From Candidatus Terrybacteria bacterium RIFCSPLOWO2_01_FULL_58_14 (GTDB taxonomy: Bacteria > Patescibacteriota > Minisyncoccia > Terrybacterales > 2-01-FULL-58-14): DNA of 10,352 bases. A program made the translations under genes and the position numbers. The first letter of the stretch is position 1, and the number at the start of each line of letters is the position of its first letter. The notes under the pieces were generated by a model. That model ran no database searches. It worked only from the letters and a program-made list of their open reading frames with translations, and was not told where the DNA came from. The stretch spans positions 50,121 to 60,472 of the forward strand of contig MHSZ01000001.1 of NCBI GenBank assembly GCA_001824745.1, in the 5' to 3' direction. Below are positions 4,752 to 10,352 of this stretch, one piece after another.

Positions 4752-6824
4752 TTAGCGCTTTCCTGCTCTTCGGAGGAACTCCTCCTCCCCTACCGTCCGT
4801 ACACCAAGCTCCCGGGCTTTGTCGAGTTTGGAGCCCGGATTTTTTCCGGTCACCACCCACGAGGTGCTACTGCTTACGGATTCCGACACATCGGCACCGA
4901 GTTGACGCGCGATGCGCTTTGCTTCCGCACGACTGAGACGCGAGAGTTCCCCGGTGAAAACGATCCGGAGCCCGGCGAGTGTCCGGCGTCGCCGGGATAA
5001 TGCGGGACGCCGGGGAACTACGCCGGCACGCCGAAATTTCGCGAGAAGCGCCCGGTTTCTTTCCTCATGGAACCATGAGGCGATCGAGTGCGCGACAATA
5101 GGACCGACGTCGCGCGTCCTCCGAAGATTTTCCTCGTCGGCCGTAGCGAGGCGCTTAAGCGATTGAAACTCCCGTGCCAACACATCGGCGGTTTCTTCCC
5201 CCACGCGAGGAATCCCAAGCGCCACCAAGAGGCGCGGCAACTCCGCGCGTTTACGCGACTGAATCGCCGAAACAAGTTTGCGCGCAGAGAGCTCCCCGAA
5301 CCCTTCGAGCTCCGCAAGTTGTTCCGGCTTCAAAGAGAAAAAGTCCGCGGCGTCGCGCACGAGGCCTGCGTCAACGAACTTATCAATACTCTCCGGCCCC
5401 AGTCCGGGGATATCGAGTGCTGCTTTCGCGCTGAAATGATAGAGGTGTTCCCGTTGCAATGCGGGACAGCGGCGATTCGTGCAACGCAAAAAAGCGCCGT
5501 CCCGAACCACCGGATTGCCGCATGCGGGACAACGAGACGGCTTCCGGAACGGCTTTGCTCCTTTCGGCCGCAACCGCTCCAGAACGCGCACCACCCGCGG
5601 AATGACATCGCCGGCCCTTCCGATAATCACGGTATCGCCGATTCGGAGGTCGAGCTTCTGGACTTGGTCGAAATTATGCAGGGTTGCGTGGGTGATCGTT
5701 ACACCGCCGACCTCAACGGGCTTTAAGCGCGCGACGGGCGTGAGTACGCCGGTGCGCCCCACAAAGACATCGATGCCCTCCACGACGGTCTCCGCTTCTT
5801 TGAGCGCGAACTTGAACGCCGTCGTGCCGCGAGGCGCCTTCCCCACGACTCCGAGCCGGCGAAACGCTGCAAGGTCGTTGATGATCACCACAATGCCGTC
5901 AATCTCGTACGGCAGGGACTCCCGCTGTTCCATCCAGCGCTCGCGAAATCCTTCCACGGCCCCAAGATCGCGCAAAGCGCGATTATGGGGGTTCGTTTTG
6001 AAACCGAATGCCCTGAGCAGGGCGTGGGCTTCTTCATGCGTCTCCTGGCCGAGGTTCGTCACTATGTCATAGGCATAAGAATCGAGCCGCCGCCGAGCGG
6101 TGATCCGCGGATCGAGTTGCCGGATCGAGCCGGCCGCGATATTACGCGGATTCGCGTAAGGAGGAAGGTGTTTCTTTTTCTGCTCGCGATTCATACGATG
6201 AAACTCGTTCTTCGTGAGAAAGGCCTCTCCGCGCACCTCGATGGCCCTGGGTAGATGGGGTGGCAGGCGTAAAGCAAGACGCGAAAATCCTGCTCGGCGA
6301 AGATCTTTCGCCACCTCTTTACGCTCGCGCAAACGTAAAGGAATCGCCTCAATGGTCTTGAGGTTTTCGGTAACATTTTCTCCGACGAGACCATCGCCCC
6401 GCGTCGAACCCACAGAAAATGCGCCGCCGCGGTATTCCAGAGAGATCGCGAGGCCGTCAATTTTGAGCTCGGCGTAGAACCCGCGCCGGCCGCAAGAAGG
6501 AACGAGGCGTCGGATGCGCTCGTACCACTCACGCAACTCTTCTGCGGAAAATACGTCAGAGAATGAGAGCATCGCGCTGGCATGCCGCACTTTCGCGAAC
6601 GCCTTCAGCGCCCTGCCGCCGACGCGACGCGTCGGCGAATCCGGCGTCACGAGTTCCGGATACTGCTCCTCGAGTTTCGCGAGCTCGTGTTTGAGAGAGT
6701 CCAACGCGGCGTCCGAAATCTCCTGACGATCGAGCACGTGGTATAGATACCGATGATGCTCAATCTCCTTGCGGAGCTTCAAAAGCCGCTGTTGCACGCC
6801 GACAGGAATGATGCGTTTCGCCAT
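4752..6824 (-). CDS. ligA: NAD-dependent DNA ligase
   Basis: A 690-residue LigA that seals nicks in replication and repair with NAD. In order: domain Ia (about 10-60), adenylation domain with Lys121 in AELKIDG as the AMP-lysine and the STRGDGLVGENVTEN block, PRNIAAGSIRQLDPR, the EIDGIVV motif, OB fold (RTGVLTPVARLKPV, RAGDVIPRV), a Cys4 zinc finger (Cys432, 435, 448, 453), helix-hairpin-helix repeats, and a C-terminal BRCT domain from about 615. In domain Ia, ISDAALDSL has Leu41 where E. coli LigA has Tyr35 of the NMN-binding set; Tyr28, His29, Asp38 and Asp42 are kept. Some 20 extra residues lie at about 166-193, before AIEVRGEAF. The ATG at 6824 has no visible Shine-Dalgarno site; a promoter lies about 30 nt upstream. 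Confidence 0.97.
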   Translation of the reverse strand: MAKRIIPVGVQQRLLKLRKEIEHHRYLYHVLDRQEISDAALDSLKHELAKLEEQYPELVTPDSPTRRVGGRALKAFAKVRHASAMLSFSDVFSAEELREWYERIRRLVPSCGRRGFYAELKIDGLAISLEYRGGAFSVGSTRGDGLVGENVTENLKTIEAIPLRLRERKEVAKDLRRAGFSRLALRLPPHLPRAIEVRGEAFLTKNEFHRMNREQKKKHLPPYANPRNIAAGSIRQLDPRITARRRLDSYAYDIVTNLGQETHEEAHALLRAFGFKTNPHNRALRDLGAVEGFRERWMEQRESLPYEIDGIVVIINDLAAFRRLGVVGKAPRGTTAFKFALKEAETVVEGIDVFVGRTGVLTPVARLKPVEVGGVTITHATLHNFDQVQKLDLRIGDTVIIGRAGDVIPRVVRVLERLRPKGAKPFRKPSRCPACGNPVVRDGAFLRCTNRRCPALQREHLYHFSAKAALDIPGLGPESIDKFVDAGLVRDAADFFSLKPEQLAELEGFGELSARKLVSAIQSRKRAELPRLLVALGIPRVGEETADVLAREFQSLKRLATADEENLRRTRDVGPIVAHSIASWFHEERNRALLAKFRRAGVVPRRPALSRRRRTLAGLRIVFTGELSRLSRAEAKRIARQLGADVSESVSSSTSWVVTGKNPGSKLDKARELGVRTVGEEEFLRRAGKR

Positions 6825-6831
6825 AGAAAGA

Positions 6832-6853
6832 ATGGGAGCGCGTCAGCTCCCAT
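6832..6853 (-). other. Hairpin overlapping the ligA promoter
   Basis: ATGGGAGC and GCTCCCAT form a perfect 8-bp stem with a 6-nt loop, followed on the minus strand by TCTTTCT and then the ligA ATG. It could end readthrough from the pilin genes, although the tail is a mixed pyrimidine run rather than a T-run. Confidence 0.5.
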
Positions 6854-6880
6854 CATACGGGTGGCGATAGGATGGGACAA
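6852..6880 (-). promoter_or_regulatory. ligA: Sigma70-type promoter for ligA-gatC-gatA
   Basis: TTGTCC (6880-6875), 17-bp spacer and TATGAT (6857-6852) on the minus strand, in the 63-nt gap between the PilX-like stop and the ligA start. Predicted start near 6844, giving a leader of about 20 nt without a ribosome site. Confidence 0.6.
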
Positions 6881-6887
6881 CGCGTTC

Positions 6888-7277
6888 CTAGAAGTTCGTG
6901 AGCTCGAAGGCGCGACGGACGTCACGAAATTCCCCCACTGACCGAATCCAGCGCGGAGAAGCGGTGAAGTTATAGCTCACGCTATAGGTCGCGCCGTTTC
7001 CCAACGTTCCGTAAGGACATACGGGTGGACCCGAGCAGGACGGGGGGGTTCCCGCGCCGCCTCGCCAGAAGTTCCACAGCGCTGCCTCCGCACCCGCATC
7101 TGCCGCAACAACCGCTGCCGCGGATTCCGCGATATCGGCGGCGATACGAATTTGCCGTGCTGCAATCGATGCGATACCGAGCGCCAACCCTAACGCAATA
7201 GCCAAAAGCAGCACCGTCGTAATAAGCGCAATGCCTTCTTTATGATTCTTTGGAGAACGGGACGGAGAAAAAGCCAT
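6888..7277 (-). CDS. PilX/GspK-like minor pilin
   Basis: A 129-residue prepilin-like protein. The leader MAFSPSRSPKNHKEG ends in Gly15 and is followed by a hydrophobic helix (IALITTVLLLAIALGLALGIA, about 16-36) and an alanine-rich extended helix. The residue at mature position 5 is Thr, not Glu; loss of Glu5 is the mark of GspK, which caps the pseudopilus tip, and it fits the last place in an H-I-J-K-like gene order. A short loop CSGPPVC probably forms a disulfide. The globular part is very small compared with real GspK, so it is closer to PilX. The ATG at 7277 is chosen over a TTG at 7286; the gene begins 5 nt after the PilW-like stop, without a good ribosome site, so translation is likely coupled. 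Confidence 0.78.
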   Translation of the reverse strand: MAFSPSRSPKNHKEGIALITTVLLLAIALGLALGIASIAARQIRIAADIAESAAAVVAADAGAEAALWNFWRGGAGTPPSCSGPPVCPYGTLGNGATYSVSYNFTASPRWIRSVGEFRDVRRAFELTNF

Positions 7278-7282
7278 GGGGA

Positions 7283-7921
7283 TCAAAACTCTAACGCCCG
7301 AAGCGATACGGTCGTCTCAAGAACCACTGCGGAGGCCGGAGGCCCGTCGGGATCACGAAGGCGCAACGTGATAACTGCGCGCGCCTGTTGGCCGTCGCCC
7401 GACCCTAGTCCAATGAACGTCGACCGGAACATATCGACATTGAGCGCGGTGCTTGTAAGCGGAAGTGCTGGCGCGCTCCCATCGACCTCTTCAAGGACAT
7501 TGTTGCCCCCGTAGGGCGTGATCTGATAACGAATCACGCAGGGCGCCGCGGGGCACCCAAGGCCCCCGCTCCGACCTTCGTGGCTCACGGTAAACTCGGT
7601 AGGGCTCACAACGGTGATGCTCGAAGCAGGAACAGTGCGCAGAGTACGGGCAAGCGATTCGGTAGCAAAACGCGCGCTATCAATCACGCGCACATCGAGC
7701 AGCGCCTGGCGCTGCGCGCGCAAAAGGAGTACTGACATACTCCCCAGCATAAGGAACACCAAGGAGGAAAGCCCGATCGCAACGAGGATCTCCACTAAAG
7801 TGAATCCACCGAGGCGGAATTGAGAATGGGGAATTGAGGATTGGGGAACGCCGGCTCGACGGGGAAGAAACGAACGCCGCTCTCCCCCAATCCTGAATCC
7901 TGAATCCTGAATCCTTTTCAT
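7283..7921 (-). CDS. PilW/GspJ-like minor pilin with stretched leader
   Basis: A 212-residue type IV prepilin. The cleavage motif RLGG/FTLVE places prepilin peptidase cutting after Gly39, with the conserved Glu at mature position 5, then a hydrophobic helix (ILVAIGLSSLVFLMLGSMSV). The remainder (SARFATESLARTLRTVPASSITVVSPTEF) is the alpha1 to beta layout of PilW/PulJ proteins, with a CPAAPC loop. The 39-residue leader is much longer than those of its neighbours (14-25) because residues 3-35 are coded by a repeat element. No other start codon lies between the ATG at 7921 and the cleavage site in frame, so this start must serve. The ATG lies 2 nt past the PilV-like stop. It probably belongs to the pilus tip complex. 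Confidence 0.85.
   Translation of the reverse strand: MKRIQDSGFRIGGERRSFLPRRAGVPQSSIPHSQFRLGGFTLVEILVAIGLSSLVFLMLGSMSVLLLRAQRQALLDVRVIDSARFATESLARTLRTVPASSITVVSPTEFTVSHEGRSGGLGCPAAPCVIRYQITPYGGNNVLEEVDGSAPALPLTSTALNVDMFRSTFIGLGSGDGQQARAVITLRLRDPDGPPASAVVLETTVSLRALEF
7816..7914. repeat. Heptad-armed element in prepilin leader (element 3)
   Basis: On the + strand, four heptads GGAATTG, AGAATGG, GGAATTG, AGGATTG (7816-7843), a 40-nt GC-rich core, then CCAATCC and three perfect TGAATCC (7894-7914). GGATTGGGG (7838-7846) and CCCCAATCC (7885-7893) are perfect inverted repeats. The whole is 99 nt, exactly 33 codons, in frame. Confidence 0.75.
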
Positions 7922-7923
7922 GC

Positions 7924-8508
7924 TTACGATGGGAACCAGTTACGGAGCACGTCTTCTACCTCGAGGGTTCGCTCGTTGCTGCAAGACGGCACCGGCCCGG
8001 TACACCAGCGCATCCGCACCCGCACCCGCATTTCGTCCGCATCGATTGTCTCGATGAATACCTCGCGGCGGAACGGCGTTGACGTGCCGACCGGATTGTA
8101 TTCATAGAGCTGGCTCGGCCGCAGTACAAGGAGATCTGACGCGGGACCCGTATCGAGCGTAGTCGAAGTGCTCCCCACCACGCGATAAGGATCGCTGAAA
8201 GCGCTATCGCATAAACCCGCCCTCCAAGTCGAAGCCGTAAGGGCACAATCGCCGCCCGTACCAAGGCCGTCTGCGCGGCGCCCGACAATCCAGTTTGTAT
8301 CGCGGATGTTCCGCACGACTTCGATTCCTTCTTGCGCGAGATTTGCCGCAATGAGTTCACGGCGCGCCACGCCGATTGCGGTGATAGTGCCGCGCGCAAG
8401 CGTCATAATCGCGCTGAAGGCCACCGCGATGATTCCCAACGCAACCACGACCTCGATAAACGTGAATCCCCTCTGCCCCGTTTTTTTCATTCCCTCCATA
8501 AACTCCAT
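7924..8508 (-). CDS. PilV/GspI-like minor pilin
   Basis: A 194-residue type IV prepilin. Leader MEFMEGMKKTGQRG ends in Gly14, followed by FTFIEVVVALGIIAVAFSAI with Glu at mature position 5; the AAxLAQEGIEVVRNIRDTNW segment (about 48-67) is a hallmark of PilV-like pilins in this kind of operon. Four cysteines in two pairs (CALTAS...GLC and CTGPVPSC) probably form disulfides. The ATG at 8508 overlaps the TGA of the upstream gene by one base and has AGGAG about 10 nt before it; ATGs at 8499 and 8490 are alternatives, the last giving the more usual leader MKKTGQRG. Second of four minor pilins; expected to be processed by the prepilin peptidase coded upstream and to sit in the pilus tip complex. 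Confidence 0.87.
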   Translation of the reverse strand: MEFMEGMKKTGQRGFTFIEVVVALGIIAVAFSAIMTLARGTITAIGVARRELIAANLAQEGIEVVRNIRDTNWIVGRRADGLGTGGDCALTASTWRAGLCDSAFSDPYRVVGSTSTTLDTGPASDLLVLRPSQLYEYNPVGTSTPFRREVFIETIDADEMRVRVRMRWCTGPVPSCSNERTLEVEDVLRNWFPS

Positions 8509-9194
8509 CACAAACCAAGCTCCTGATCACTCGCGATATCGATGGCGCCCGTCGCATATACGCGCACGTCCCTCACAGTGCGACCGGAGGGAAACGTACC
8601 GGAAGAATCTCCGAGCATCAGCGTGAGCGACTGTTGGAGCGTTCCCTGATCGCCGCTGCACGGTCCTGTACCGCGCGTCACGTTCATTGTGTAGAGAAGC
8701 GTGTGAGCGTACGGAGGGCAGAAGATCACCACGAGCGGCTGGTTGGTGGTGCTGCCGCCGGCCCTAAAGCCCGTAAAGCGCATTCGTCCCTCAAGGATCC
8801 GTTCCTCAATGCGTTCGGGGGGGACGCTCGACGCATCATAATCCTGTCCGCCATCGCGATCCGCGAAGAGGATATAACGATCGGCGGCAGGTCCGGAAAA
8901 GAAAATACCGTACCCGCCAAGCGGCACGGTTGGCCCCGAAGGGCCGGGGACGAGCGCTGCCGACAGGGCCATATTCTGCACGCGCCGAAGGTCCACGGCA
9001 ATCGTGTGCGCCCCGCGCCCTAAAAGCTCTCCCCGGGACGCGCCGCGATAATTCACCAACGCCACCGCCGAAAGGACGATGACGATTGAGGTGGCCACCA
9101 CGAACTCCGCAAGCGTGAATCCTCCTTGTCCTTTATCGCGAAACTCTCCGGTTCTCCCCCGCATCTTCTCCGCGTGTCGCAATGCTCCACGCAT
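8508..9194 (-). CDS. FimT/GspH-like minor pilin
   Basis: A 228-residue type IV prepilin. The leader of 25 residues ends DKGQGG and is cut before FTLAEFVVATSIVIVLSAVA; Glu is at mature position 5. The following RGAHTIAVDLRRVQNMALSAA matches the FimT/GspH pattern (hydrophobic helix leading into a region that handles short segments of beta strand), and YGIFF and YILFADRDGG further on are typical of the same family. GspH/FimU sits next to the major shaft in pseudopili. A wide CX19C pair is present. The ATG at 9194 is chosen because the open frame upstream overlaps the preceding gene and codes arginine/serine-rich text; a later ATG at 9164 would leave a 15-residue leader. Starts 4 nt after the stop of the upstream gene. 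Confidence 0.83.
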   Translation of the reverse strand: MRGALRHAEKMRGRTGEFRDKGQGGFTLAEFVVATSIVIVLSAVALVNYRGASRGELLGRGAHTIAVDLRRVQNMALSAALVPGPSGPTVPLGGYGIFFSGPAADRYILFADRDGGQDYDASSVPPERIEERILEGRMRFTGFRAGGSTTNQPLVVIFCPPYAHTLLYTMNVTRGTGPCSGDQGTLQQSLTLMLGDSSGTFPSGRTVRDVRVYATGAIDIASDQELGL

Positions 9195-9198
9195 AGAA

Positions 9199-9639
9199 TC
9201 ACGTCCCCTTCGGCGTGAACACAATCTCATCGCCGGGAACAATCGGGGTTTCCGTAAGGGAGGCATCAAACGATTCGCCATTGCGCGCAATCGACCACGA
9301 CCCGGACACGCCGTCGATGACGATCGGCATCCCCGCCTCGTCGAACGAAACAGGAAAGTCCCCCGCTTTCCCCGATTGCCGCAAAGCGTCTGCAACCGTC
9401 ATCCCCTCCACAACGGGACCGCGAAACGCACGCCTCGCTCCCCCATGTCCGAAGATGATCTCCACCACTGCGGCATCTACAACCACATCTCCGCCGGGAA
9501 CTTCTTTGGAAGATCGCGATCGCTCATTTCCTTGAGAGCCGAAGAGGAGGACCGCGAGTACCAAAATCGCCCCAAACAGCACGAACCACTGTCGCGTATT
9601 GCCCGACGAAGCGAAAAATAGGGGGCGTACATTCTTCAT
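9199..9639 (-). CDS. Membrane-anchored protein with DUF4430-like tail
   Basis: A 146-residue protein. A single hydrophobic segment (about 17-33, QWFVLFGAILVLAVLLF) anchors it with the rest probably outside. The outer part (about 52-146) has the order of a beta-grasp DUF4430/SLBB-like domain: strand, GMTVADALRQSG helix, strand with IDGVSGSWSIARNGE, and a final TPIVPGDEIVFT. The [W]..xxNG...[L].[DP]GDEI pattern is typical of DUF4430 tails. Such domains bind small molecules or pack on partner proteins, but no role is known here; its place between the peptidase and the minor pilins suggests it acts in pilus assembly or at the cell surface. The ATG at 9639 has GAGGAG 8 nt upstream. Domain call is by pattern only. 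Confidence 0.65.
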   Translation of the reverse strand: MKNVRPLFFASSGNTRQWFVLFGAILVLAVLLFGSQGNERSRSSKEVPGGDVVVDAAVVEIIFGHGGARRAFRGPVVEGMTVADALRQSGKAGDFPVSFDEAGMPIVIDGVSGSWSIARNGESFDASLTETPIVPGDEIVFTPKGT

Positions 9640-9653
9640 AATAAACACTCCTC
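9640..9653 (-). promoter_or_regulatory. Ribosome site deciding the DUF4430-like start
   Basis: GAGGAG at 9653-9648, 8 nt before the ATG at 9639. It supports this ATG rather than the GTG at 9648 that overlaps the site. Confidence 0.75.
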
Positions 9654-9662
9654 ACGTTGATC

Positions 9663-10352
9663 TTAAAGGATATCGAGGAAATCTTGTAGTCCGAAGAAGC
9701 GTTCGATTGCGGGACCGAAACCGAATAGGAACGGAAGCGTTCCCAGCACGATAAAAGGGCCGAAAGGCAGGAGGTCTTGCATCGCGCGGCGCTTTGTTCC
9801 AACGAGCACGAGGCCCACCACCGCTCCTGCCATGAAAGCGAAAGCGAGAAGCAGGAGTACATCCGGAAAGCCCAGCAAGACGCCCAATGCTGTCGCGAGC
9901 TTCACGTCGCCCCATCCCATCCACGTGCCGCGAGAGACGAGGGCGAAAACGCCCAGAAGCGTGGCGCCGAAAATCGCGCCCAGGATCGCCTCTTCAATCG
10001 GGGGTATCACCGAAGCCCATGGGACGGAAAATCGGGCGGCGGCGAGCACTAGGAATGACGCAAGAACAAAGAGCCCAAGGGAGGCGGTATCGGGGATGAT
10101 GAAATATCGGAGATCCGCGAGAAGTACAACGGCGAGAACCGAAAGGACGGTGAAGCGTATGCCAAGCAACCAGGGGTCAACCGGATAAGGAGCCGTTGCC
10201 GCAACAGATGCGAATACCGCGCCGAGAGAAACTTCGAAAAGGAGGTGCCGGATCGGAATCCTCGCATCGCATGTGCGGCATCGTCCGCGCAACAGGAGCC
10301 ACGAGAGAACGGGAATCAGCTCAAACCACGACAATGTCCGTCCGCAATGATC
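9663..10352 (-). CDS. pilD: Prepilin peptidase (type IV), N-terminus outside window
   Basis: The last 229 codons of an A24 aspartic peptidase, open to the window edge. It cuts the leader of prepilins in the membrane and in many species also methylates the new N-terminus. Visible marks: the tail of the first CxxC zinc half (HCGRTLSWFELIPVLSWL), the second CRTC, the first catalytic Asp in LADLRYFIIPD, and the second in MGWGDVKLATALG, with several membrane helices. The four-Cys and PxLSW region belongs to the bifunctional form. It is the leading gene visible in the pilin block, and the substrates are coded just downstream. The stop lies 23 nt before the next start. The N-terminal helix and start lie beyond position 10352. 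Confidence 0.95.
   Translation of the reverse strand, partial: DHCGRTLSWFELIPVLSWLLLRGRCRTCDARIPIRHLLFEVSLGAVFASVAATAPYPVDPWLLGIRFTVLSVLAVVLLADLRYFIIPDTASLGLFVLASFLVLAAARFSVPWASVIPPIEEAILGAIFGATLLGVFALVSRGTWMGWGDVKLATALGVLLGFPDVLLLLAFAFMAGAVVGLVLVGTKRRAMQDLLPFGPFIVLGTLPFLFGFGPAIERFFGLQDFLDIL

Noticed and set aside
9195..9395. 67 extra codons at the front of the FimT-like gene
   Set aside because: The extension overlaps the DUF4430-like gene in another frame, is Arg/Ser-rich and would put the prepilin site at residue 92.

Overview
The window looks like a piece of a streamlined bacterial chromosome, most likely a candidate-phyla-radiation (Patescibacteria/Parcubacteria-type) genome. This is an inference. 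It rests on a GC-rich, tightly packed, single-strand layout, a divergent LigA with a substituted NAD-contact tyrosine, small type IV pilus minor pilins, a phosphoribosyltransferase with an unusual catalytic loop, and short tandem and palindromic repeats scattered through genes and spacers. TGA is read as stop (for example at the ends of gatC and several pilin genes), so the code is standard here. Every gene I can support is on the minus strand.

In order of transcription (high to low coordinates): (1) A type IV pilus block: the C-terminal part of a prepilin peptidase (cut by the window edge), a membrane-anchored protein with a beta-grasp/DUF4430-like tail, then four minor pilins in FimT/GspH, PilV/GspI, PilW/GspJ, PilX/GspK order. 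These would form a pilus tip complex processed by the peptidase. (2) A good sigma70-type promoter and a hairpin, then ligA-gatC-gatA and a small membrane-anchored protein carrying an RNxxxH (HEPN-like) motif. (3) An initiator-type tRNA(CAU), a spacer full of short repeats, a class I methyltransferase and a second tRNA(CAU). (4) A terminator-like hairpin followed at once by a strong promoter driving an orotate-phosphoribosyltransferase-like gene and, 12 nt after it, the start of an NlpC/P60 hydrolase that runs off the left edge and is absent from a plain stop-to-stop ORF listing.

Most of the gene content is ordinary. The most unusual signal is a family of short inserted sequences built from 7-nt units (about GGAWTYN) flanking a GC-rich, often palindromic core. 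I see three, all in frame inside protein-coding genes: two in gatA and one between the start codon and the cleavage site of the PilW-like prepilin, where it stretches the leader to 39 residues. They resemble in concept the Rickettsia palindromic elements that sit inside ORFs. The prepilin copy carries three perfect 7-nt repeats just after the start codon, so a change in copy number would shift the frame.
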